DNA of 64,000 bases from Pseudomonas putida (GTDB lineage Bacteria > Pseudomonadota > Gammaproteobacteria > Pseudomonadales > Pseudomonadaceae), in assembly GCA_041879295.1 (NCBI GenBank), contig CP047152.1:197501-261500 (forward strand), given 5' to 3'. Below the pieces are notes generated by a model that was not told the DNA's origin, did no database searches, and saw only the letters and a list, made by a program, of their open reading frames with translations. The translations under genes were made by a program, and so were the position numbers. Positions 58,075 through 64,000 of the stretch are shown in pieces (position 1 is the first letter of the stretch; each line of letters begins with the position of its first letter).

Positions 58075-58200
58075 ACGGGCCTCTGCGGATAAAAAAGCAC
58101 TGTCTCGGAGTAACTAAAGCATCCGGTACGGCGCTCTGCACGGCAATGCAGGAAACGGCATGGAGCCGATTGAAAAACGTCATTGCTGTTCGCTTGCAGC

Positions 58201-58232
58201 GGCCTTTTCGCGGCTAAAGCCGCGAAGAGGCC
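58201..58232. terminator. Perfect-type REP hairpin between dipeptidase and CBS genes
   Basis: GGCCTTTTCGCGGC / GCCGCGAAGAGGCC, 14-bp stem with one mismatch and TAAA loop. It lies 10 bp after the dipeptidase stop codon (minus strand) and probably acts as its terminator; the sequence is also a REP variant. Confidence 0.6.
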
Positions 58233-58242
58233 GTAATGCCCA

Positions 58243-59973
58243 TCAAAGCTTCGGCATCTGCCCGATCCGCGCCACCATCTCGCTCACTATCTGCAGGTCC
58301 AACATGAACTGTTCCACGGTCTTGAACTCGTTGTCGTTGTGCCCGGTGTACTTCACGTCTGGCATCGCCAGGCCAAATTGCACACCGTTGGGAAGATCGT
58401 GCACCGAAGTCGCGCCGGCCGAGGTACCGAACTCATGCTTCATACCCAGGTTCTCGGTGGCCACGGCGAGCAGAGCCTGGACCCATTCGCCTTCAGGGTT
58501 ACGGTACATCGGTTCGTCCAGGCTGTAATCGAACGCCACCGAGGTGTTGCTTTCCCGGGTCCATTTGCCCAGTTTCTCTGCCAGTTCGTCCTTGATCGTG
58601 GCGATCGGCTTCCCCTTGGGAATGCGCAGGTTTACCGCCAGCTTCAAGCCTTTGTCATCCACTCCGACAAAGGTCAGCGAAGTGGTCAGCGGGCCCATGA
58701 ACGGGTCCTTGAAGGCCACGCCGAGTTTGTTGCCCAGGTAGTCCAGGCCCCAGTTGTCGGCGGCATAGCGGGCAGCGTCGGTAAAGTGGTTGTGCTTGAG
58801 CGACACCTGCTGGCCGAGACCATTGATGAAGTCGAGCATACGCGCCACCGGGTTGATGCCGGATTCCGGCTCCGAAGAGTGTGCGGAAACACCGGTCACG
58901 GTGAGCAAGACTTGCTTGCCGTCGGCCTTGGCGTCGATGCTGAAGTCGCTTCCATGCTGCTTCACATATCTGGCGCCGGCTTGCTGCAGGTGCTTGGCCA
59001 GCTGTGCCGGGTTGTCAGAAATCAGGGTCGCAACCGAAGTTGTCGGGATCTGGTTGGTCGCCAGGCCACCGGTCAGGTTGACGATCTCGGCACCCTTGCC
59101 GCTGGCCGGGCGCTTGTTGAAGCTGGCCATGATCGTGCCGTAGCCTTTCTCGGCAATTACTACCGGGTAGCCGCCGTCGAGGGCCAGGTTGTAGTCGGGC
59201 GTAGGGTTGCGCTCGAAGTAATAGGGAATGGCATCACCGCTGGTTTCTTCGGTGGTGTCGATCAGCAGCTTGAACTGCCGGGCGAGCGGCAGGTTTTCGT
59301 CCTTGGCCACTTTCAGCGCGTACATCGCCACCACGATGCCGTTCTTGTCGTCTTCGGTGCCGCGGCCGTACATGCGGTCACCCACCAGGGTGACCTTGAA
59401 CGGGTCCAGGCGCGTACCATCGGCCAGCTTCCAGTTGTCCGGGTTGACCGGCACTACGTCAGCGTGGGCATGGATGCCGATCACTTCCTTCCCGCTGCCA
59501 AGCGAGATCTCGTACACCCGGTTGTCGATGTTGCGGAAGGCCAGGCCGAAGCTATCGGCCAATGCCTTGATCCTGTCGGCGATCTTGAGGAATTCAGGGT
59601 TTTCGTACTGCGGCGTACCCTCGACATTGAAGGTGGGGATGGCTACCAGTTCACGCAGGGTTTCGGTAGCGGCCTTGCCATACTTGATGCGGGTATACAG
59701 GCCGAGCAGGCGGTTGATCTCGTCTTGTTGCCCGGCGGCCAATGGCTTGTTGGCCAGGTAGGCGTCGACGGTTGCCTCGAGGTTGTCGGCCTTGCCCAGG
59801 TCGCTGCCTTTGAGCTTGCCGAGGAATTGCTTGAAGTCGCTTGGGTCGCTGCCGTCGAAGGCTTTGACGATAGCTGCGGACTGCTGCTGGGTGAGGTTGG
59901 CCTGGGCAGACTGGGTGAACAGGCTGATGCTGGCCAGCAACAGGGTGGTGGCGGTGAGTTTTTTCAACTGCAT
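58243..59973 (-). CDS. M20-family dipeptidase, exported
   Basis: About 576 residues. A signal peptide (MQLKKLTATTLLLASISLFTQSAQA, in two pieces: charged start and hydrophobic core ending SAQA) precedes an M20 metallopeptidase. Zinc/catalytic landmarks: GIHAHADVVPV (His-x-Asp), YGRGTEDDKNG (Asp bridging the two metals), DTTEETSGD (general-base Glu and ligand Glu), and a C-terminal TSAGATSVHDLPNG. About 150-200 residues longer than cytosolic Pep V-type dipeptidases because of the N-terminal extension (residues 27-100). The start is uncertain among 60000, 59985 and 59973; 59973 gives the clean signal peptide with GAAGGA about 12 nt upstream. Confidence 0.88.
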   Translation of the reverse strand: MQLKKLTATTLLLASISLFTQSAQANLTQQQSAAIVKAFDGSDPSDFKQFLGKLKGSDLGKADNLEATVDAYLANKPLAAGQQDEINRLLGLYTRIKYGKAATETLRELVAIPTFNVEGTPQYENPEFLKIADRIKALADSFGLAFRNIDNRVYEISLGSGKEVIGIHAHADVVPVNPDNWKLADGTRLDPFKVTLVGDRMYGRGTEDDKNGIVVAMYALKVAKDENLPLARQFKLLIDTTEETSGDAIPYYFERNPTPDYNLALDGGYPVVIAEKGYGTIMASFNKRPASGKGAEIVNLTGGLATNQIPTTSVATLISDNPAQLAKHLQQAGARYVKQHGSDFSIDAKADGKQVLLTVTGVSAHSSEPESGINPVARMLDFINGLGQQVSLKHNHFTDAARYAADNWGLDYLGNKLGVAFKDPFMGPLTTSLTFVGVDDKGLKLAVNLRIPKGKPIATIKDELAEKLGKWTRESNTSVAFDYSLDEPMYRNPEGEWVQALLAVATENLGMKHEFGTSAGATSVHDLPNGVQFGLAMPDVKYTGHNDNEFKTVEQFMLDLQIVSEMVARIGQMPKL

Positions 59974-60097
59974 GGTTGTGCGCATTCCTTCGCCAATCAT
60001 TGTTATGGGTTACCCGTTCAGAGAACGGGAAGACGCCCACGCTAACATCAATGACCCGTGGCACGGGAGTACCAGAAAGGTGACATGGCGCACAAAC

Positions 60098-60130
60098 GAA
60101 AAAGCCCCGGGCTCAGGCCCAGGGCTTTCT
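60098..60130 (-). terminator. Terminator of the tRNA-Arg gene
   Basis: On the minus strand AAAGCCCtGGGC / GCCCgGGGCTTT followed by TTTCG, 6 bp after the tRNA 3' end. Confidence 0.75.
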
Positions 60131-60135
60131 TGATA

Positions 60136-60212
60136 TGGCGCACTCGGCGGGATTCGAACCCACGACCCCTGCCTTCGGAGGGCAGTACTCTATCCAGCTG
60201 AGCTACGAGTGC
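60136..60212 (-). tRNA. tRNA-Arg (anticodon CCG)
   Basis: 77-nt tRNA with acceptor stem GCACTCG/CGAGTGC, encoded CCA, D-arm AGCTCAGCTGGATAGAGT, anticodon arm CTGCC-CTCCGAA-GGCAG giving anticodon CCG (reads CGG, Arg), and T-loop GGTTCGAATCC. Confidence 0.95.
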
Positions 60213-60289
60213 AACGCGCACGCATGATACCCATCTGTGTCGTTGACGTCCATCGCCTTGATCTGTAGCTGTTTTTACCGTGTTGGCTG

Positions 60290-60512
60290 TGCAGATACCT
60301 GGGGCCGGATACACGACAATACCGATCGAACTGTCGGCCGGGGTAATACCGGCCGTAACTGGATCCACGTCAATTCCGTCGATTACTCTGCCGATGACGA
60401 CAGCATCATCGTTTCAGCCCGACGTCAGGGCGTGTGGAAACTGACCGTGACCAGCAGTGAAACGAATTTTGGCTTCGCCCCGAGTCCGGCCGCAGCATCG
60501 TCTACCCTTTAG
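60290..60512 (+). pseudogene. Aryl-sulfate sulfotransferase remnant
   Basis: The frame encodes a run resembling the conserved beta-propeller core of AstA/AssT arylsulfotransferases: GRNWIHVNSVDYSADDD then SIIVSARRQGVWKLT, where the family has WxHxNSxxY....DSIIVSSRxQxxxxK. It has no signal peptide, no N-terminal domain and no catalytic C-terminal part, and stops at 60512. It is a fragment next to a tRNA gene, probably left after an insertion/deletion event. Family call by motif only. Confidence 0.6.
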
Positions 60513-60539
60513 CGGCCATTCTGCGGGTGATTTCAGATG

Positions 60540-60575
60540 GGCTGTTCAACCATTCGTTCTTTTTTTCGAACAGCC
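60540..60575. promoter_or_regulatory. 8-bp inverted repeat upstream of gabD
   Basis: GGCTGTTC (60540-60547) and GAACAGCC (60568-60575) separated by 20 bp containing a T-run, about 105 bp upstream of gabD. Could be a regulator site for the gab operon or a relic terminator of the upstream remnant. Confidence 0.35.
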
Positions 60576-60679
60576 TATTGTCCAACACCCCAGCAGCCGC
60601 TTAGCATTCGTTTGAGATTTCAAACGCTCGATGCCCTGCCTTGGGCGCTTTTCAACAATCAACAATTCGGGAAGCCGAC

Positions 60680-62122
60680 ATGCAGCTCAAAGACGCTCAG
60701 TTGTTCCGCCAGCAAGCCTATATCAATGGTGAGTGGCTGGATGCGGACAACGGCCAGACCATCAAGGTGACCAACCCGGCCACCGGCGAAGTCATCGGTA
60801 CCGTGCCGAAGATGGGCACCGCGGAAACCCGCCGCGCCATCGAAGCCGCTGACAAGGCCCTGCCGGCCTGGCGTGCCCTGACTGCGAAAGAGCGTTCGGC
60901 CAAGCTGCGTCGCTGGTTCGAACTGATGATCGAGAACCAGGACGACCTGGCTCGCCTGATGACCACCGAACAGGGCAAGCCGCTGGCCGAAGCCAAGGGC
61001 GAAATCGCCTACGCTGCCTCGTTCATCGAGTGGTTCGCCGAAGAAGCCAAGCGCATCTACGGTGACACCATCCCGGGCCACCAGCCAGACAAGCGCCTGA
61101 TTGTCATCAAGCAGCCAATCGGCGTTACCGCGGCCATCACCCCGTGGAACTTCCCGGCCGCCATGATCACCCGTAAAGCCGGCCCGGCCCTGGCCGCTGG
61201 CTGCACCATGGTTCTCAAGCCTGCTTCGCAAACCCCATACTCCGCTCTGGCCCTGGTTGAGCTGGCCCACCGTGCCGGCATCCCGGCAGGCGTGCTGAGC
61301 GTGGTTACCGGCAGCGCCGGCGAAGTTGGCGGCGAACTGACCGGCAACTCCCTGGTACGCAAGCTGTCCTTCACCGGCTCGACCGAAATCGGTCGCCAGC
61401 TGATGGAAGAATGCGCCAAGGACATCAAGAAGGTTTCCCTGGAGCTGGGTGGCAACGCCCCGTTCATCGTGTTCGACGACGCCGACCTGGACAAGGCGGT
61501 CGAGGGCGCGATCATCTCCAAGTACCGCAACAACGGCCAGACTTGCGTTTGCGCCAACCGTATCTACGTGCAGGACGGCGTCTACGACGCGTTCGCCCAG
61601 AAGCTGGCCGCTGCAGTTGCCAAGCTGAAGATCGGTAACGGCCTGGAAGACGGCACCACCACTGGCCCGCTGATCGACGGCAAGGCTGTCGCCAAGGTCC
61701 AGGAGCACATCGAGGACGCCGTCAGCAAAGGCGCCAAAGTGCTGTCCGGTGGCAAGCTGATCGAAGGCAACTTCTTCGAACCGACCATCCTGGTAGACGT
61801 ACCGAAGAGCGCTGCTGTCGCCAAGGAAGAGACTTTCGGCCCACTGGCGCCGCTGTTCCGCTTCAAAGACGAAGCCGAAGTCATCGCCATGTCCAACGAC
61901 ACCGAGTTCGGCCTGGCCTCGTACTTCTACGCCCGTGACATGAGCCGTGTGTTCCGTGTCGCCGAAGCCCTGGAATACGGCATGGTGGGTATCAACACCG
62001 GCCTGATCTCCAACGAAGTGGCGCCGTTCGGTGGTATCAAGGCCTCGGGCCTGGGCCGCGAAGGTTCCAAGTACGGTATCGAGGACTACCTCGAAATCAA
62101 ATACCTGTGCATCAGCGTCTGA
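60680..62122 (+). CDS. gabD: Succinate-semialdehyde dehydrogenase (NADP+)
   Basis: A 480-residue aldehyde dehydrogenase oxidising succinate semialdehyde to succinate. Catalytic Cys in NNGQTCVCANR (about Cys287), general-base Glu in LELGGNAPF (about 254), NADP-binding FTGSTEIGRQLM, substrate loop and KPASQTPYSALAL. GabD size and the double-Cys NGQTCVC signature are typical. The ATG at 60680 starts MQLKDAQLFRQQAYING; an in-frame GTG-type extension to 60641 is ignored. Followed after 182 bp by gabT. Confidence 0.97.
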   Translation: MQLKDAQLFRQQAYINGEWLDADNGQTIKVTNPATGEVIGTVPKMGTAETRRAIEAADKALPAWRALTAKERSAKLRRWFELMIENQDDLARLMTTEQGKPLAEAKGEIAYAASFIEWFAEEAKRIYGDTIPGHQPDKRLIVIKQPIGVTAAITPWNFPAAMITRKAGPALAAGCTMVLKPASQTPYSALALVELAHRAGIPAGVLSVVTGSAGEVGGELTGNSLVRKLSFTGSTEIGRQLMEECAKDIKKVSLELGGNAPFIVFDDADLDKAVEGAIISKYRNNGQTCVCANRIYVQDGVYDAFAQKLAAAVAKLKIGNGLEDGTTTGPLIDGKAVAKVQEHIEDAVSKGAKVLSGGKLIEGNFFEPTILVDVPKSAAVAKEETFGPLAPLFRFKDEAEVIAMSNDTEFGLASYFYARDMSRVFRVAEALEYGMVGINTGLISNEVAPFGGIKASGLGREGSKYGIEDYLEIKYLCISV

Positions 62123-62146
62123 TCGCACGGTAAAGGCTTTACCTCT

Positions 62147-62186
62147 GCCAGCGGGGCGCGAGAGCGACGTCTCGCTGGCCTTTTTT
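62147..62186 (+). terminator. Hairpin between gabD and gabT
   Basis: GCCAGCG (62147-62153) / CGCTGGC (62173-62179) with an inner CGAG/CTCG step, followed by TTTTTT. It would attenuate transcription between the two genes, making gabT partly independent or lower expressed. Confidence 0.7.
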
Positions 62187-62304
62187 ACATTGCAGTACCT
62201 GGTGGCCAGGGCGCTCACGACAGTCGATCAACGAATACTGTTCGCGAGCACTCCCAGCCACCCCCGAATAAAAGCGCCATTCCTGTCGGCGCAATGAGGG
62301 CATT

Positions 62305-63582
62305 ATGAGCAAAACCAACGAATCCTTGATGCAACGTCGTGTAGCTGCCGTCCCACGTGGCGTCGGCCAGATCCACCCGATCTTCGTCGACACCGCGAAG
62401 AACTCGACCGTGATCGACGTTGAAGGCCGCGAACTGATCGACTTCGCCGGCGGCATCGCAGTACTGAACACCGGCCACCTGCACCCGAAAGTGGTTGCAG
62501 CCGTGCAAGAGCAGCTGACCAAGGTCAGCCACACCTGCTTCCAGGTGCTGGCTTACGAACCCTACGTAGAGCTGTGCGAAAAGATCAACAAGCTGGTCCC
62601 AGGCGACTTCGACAAGAAGACCCTGCTGGTCACCACCGGCTCCGAGGCCGTTGAAAACGCCGTCAAGATCGCCCGTGCTGCCACTGGCCGCGCTGGCGTC
62701 ATCGCCTTCACCGGCGGTTATCACGGCCGTACCATGATGACCCTGGGCCTGACCGGCAAGGTCGTGCCGTACTCCGCTGGCATGGGCCTGATGCCAGGCG
62801 GCATCTTCCGCGCCCTGTTCCCGAGCGAACTGCACGGTATCAGCGTTGACGACGCCATTGCCTCGGTCGAGCGCATCTTCAAGAACGACGCCGAGCCGCG
62901 CGACATCGCCGCGATCATCCTCGAGCCAGTACAAGGCGAAGGCGGTTTCCTGCCAGCGCCGAAAGAGCTGATGAAACGCCTGCGCGCCCTGTGCGACCAG
63001 CACGGCATCCTGCTGATCGCCGACGAAGTACAAACTGGCGCTGGCCGTACCGGTACCTTCTTCGCCATGGAACAGATGGGCGTTGCGCCTGATCTGACCA
63101 CCTTTGCCAAGTCCATCGCTGGCGGCTTCCCGCTGGCCGGTGTGTGCGGCAAGGCCGAGTACATGGATGCCATCGCTCCAGGCGGCCTGGGCGGCACCTA
63201 CGCCGGCTCGCCGATCGCTTGCGCCGCGGCCCTGGCCGTGATCGAAGTGTTCGAAGAAGAAAAACTGCTGGACCGCAGCAAGGCTGTGGGTGAGCGCCTG
63301 ACCGCCGGCCTGCGCGAAATCCAGAAGAAGTACCCGATCATCGGCGACGTCCGTGGTCTGGGCTCGATGATCGCCGTCGAAGTCTTCGAGAAAGGCACTC
63401 ACACCCCGAACGCTGCTGCTGTTGGCCAGGTTGTCGCCAAGGCCCGCGAAAAGGGTCTGATCCTGCTGTCTTGCGGTACCTACGGCAACGTCCTGCGTAT
63501 CCTTGTTCCGCTGACCGCCGAAGACGCGCTGCTGGACAAAGGCCTGGCCATCATCGAAGAGTGCTTCGCTGAAATCGCCTGA
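62305..63582 (+). CDS. gabT: 4-aminobutyrate transaminase
   Basis: A 425-residue class-III PLP aminotransferase: transfers the amino group of GABA to 2-oxoglutarate, yielding succinate semialdehyde for GabD. Landmarks: GIAVLNTGHLHPKV, TTGSEAVENAVKIAR, FTGGYHGRTMMTLGLTGKV in parts, PVQGEGGF, LIADEVQTGAGRTGTFFA (PLP Asp) and the Schiff-base lysine in TTFAKSIAGGFPLAG (Lys268 approx.). GAGG lies 6 nt before the ATG. Confidence 0.97.
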   Translation: MSKTNESLMQRRVAAVPRGVGQIHPIFVDTAKNSTVIDVEGRELIDFAGGIAVLNTGHLHPKVVAAVQEQLTKVSHTCFQVLAYEPYVELCEKINKLVPGDFDKKTLLVTTGSEAVENAVKIARAATGRAGVIAFTGGYHGRTMMTLGLTGKVVPYSAGMGLMPGGIFRALFPSELHGISVDDAIASVERIFKNDAEPRDIAAIILEPVQGEGGFLPAPKELMKRLRALCDQHGILLIADEVQTGAGRTGTFFAMEQMGVAPDLTTFAKSIAGGFPLAGVCGKAEYMDAIAPGGLGGTYAGSPIACAAALAVIEVFEEEKLLDRSKAVGERLTAGLREIQKKYPIIGDVRGLGSMIAVEVFEKGTHTPNAAAVGQVVAKAREKGLILLSCGTYGNVLRILVPLTAEDALLDKGLAIIEECFAEIA

Positions 63583-63597
63583 TGTGACGTGCTCCAG

Positions 63598-63625
63598 AAA
63601 AAACCCGCCCAGGCGGGTTTTTTTT
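63598..63625 (+). terminator. gabT rho-independent terminator
   Basis: AAAAAACCCGCCc / aGGCGGGTTTTTTTT: 6-GC stem with flanking A/T pairs and a long T-tract, 16 bp after the stop codon. Confidence 0.9.
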
Positions 63626-63720
63626 ATGCCCAGAAAAGCCATGTAGCGCTATGGTTGTCGGAGGACTCGCTTTGGAAGCTGCGACGGACTGTGTGTCAGG
63701 GTATTCAGGAGTAGTTGGCG

Positions 63721-64000
63721 ATGAGTGCTGCAGCCCCCACCCCACCAAGCGTACTGATTGTCGAAGGCGATCCTTGGGTACGGGATTTACTCAGCGAGAT
63801 GCTGCTCAGCGTACGTTGTGATGCCCGCCTGCAGGTATGCACTGACGGCTCGCAGGCACTCAGTGCCTTATCCAACAAGCCTGACCTGATCATCGCCGCC
63901 CGTGAGCTGGCCGGTGTCGATGGCCTCGACCTGCTGCGCAAGGTGCGCGCCAAAGGGCCAGGGGTACCGTTCATTCTCATGAGTAACCGCAATGACAGCG
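63721..64000 (+). CDS. Response regulator with degenerate receiver domain (3' end outside window)
   Basis: The first 93 residues are a receiver-like fold: VLIVEGDPWVRDLLSEML, then DGSQALSALSNKPDLIIAARELAGVDGLDLLRKV, then PGVPFILMSNRND. The usual acidic pair DD reads EG, and the phospho-acceptor Asp position after beta-3 (normally LLxLDxxMPxxDG) reads IIAARELAGVDG, so no Asp. Phosphorylation in the normal way is therefore unlikely. Ser in ILMSN fits the Thr/Ser switch position. The effector domain lies beyond the window. AGGAG precedes the ATG by 9 nt. Confidence 0.8.
   Translation, partial: MSAAAPTPPSVLIVEGDPWVRDLLSEMLLSVRCDARLQVCTDGSQALSALSNKPDLIIAARELAGVDGLDLLRKVRAKGPGVPFILMSNRNDS

Overview
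The window looks like a chromosomal segment of a Pseudomonas putida-group bacterium. The evidence is the high GC coding bias, Pseudomonas-type 5S rRNA, P. putida-style REP elements (CGCGGGxxxxCCCGCTCCCACAG) and recognisable gene blocks: lapG-lapD / lapBC / lapA, argH, algR-hemCDXY, algQ / algP, and gabD-gabT. The order resembles what I remember of the P. putida KT2440 region from about PP_0160 to PP_0215; this is recollection, not a search.

Layout. 1-2212: 3' part of a 23S rRNA gene, then two nearly identical 5S rRNA genes, each with its own terminator. 2230-2750: debris of a TonB-dependent siderophore receptor. 2911-3639: an FCD-type GntR regulator with a perfect palindromic operator candidate. 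3789-27877: the Lap biofilm-adhesion locus. It contains LapG (periplasmic protease), LapD (inside-out c-di-GMP receptor), LapC and LapB (type I secretion fusion protein and ABC transporter, opposite strand), a 990-bp regulatory region, and the 5549-residue adhesin LapA. LapA carries 6 x 300-bp repeats and 16 x 657/675-bp repeats that fill about 12.5 kb. LapE, the outer-membrane pore, is not in the window.

27987-36187: a small conserved protein, a WYL-type regulator, a Sel1-repeat protein, a tightly overlapping MarR-FUSC-DUF1656-HlyD-NodT operon (AaeXAB-like tripartite efflux), and an orphan RHS-core protein whose C-terminus looks like a RelA/SpoT-fold toxin. 36639-41559: cytochrome c/FTR1 iron permease, two small conserved proteins, a glutathione S-transferase and argH. 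41857-50533: algR without an adjacent algZ/fimS kinase, hemC-hemD-hemX-hemY, a DsbB-like protein, algQ (Rsd family), an FKBP isomerase, the lysine/alanine-rich AlgP and a TIGR02444 protein.

50584-60000: an ABC-F ATPase overlapping a small MscS channel, a LysE exporter, an NfeD/slipin pair, a YbaK-type deacylase, a DUF2789 protein, a membrane protein, a CBS-domain protein and an M20 dipeptidase. 60136-64000: tRNA-Arg(CCG), an aryl-sulfate sulfotransferase remnant, gabD-gabT (GABA catabolism), and the start of a response regulator whose receiver lacks its phospho-acceptor Asp.

The central functional unit is the Lap system. LapB/LapC (with LapE elsewhere) secrete LapA, which stays on the surface through its N-terminal retention module. 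LapG cuts at the TAAG di-alanine site when c-di-GMP is low, and LapD sequesters LapG when c-di-GMP is high. All key sites (LapG Cys-His-Asp, LapA Ala108-Ala109, LapD degenerate RGGEF and KVI) are visible, so the system looks intact. The most unusual items are the higher-order duplications inside the LapA repeats, the RHS/RelA-SpoT-like putative toxin without an obvious immunity gene, the pseudo-receiver at the right edge, the orphan AlgR arrangement and the tandem 5S genes.
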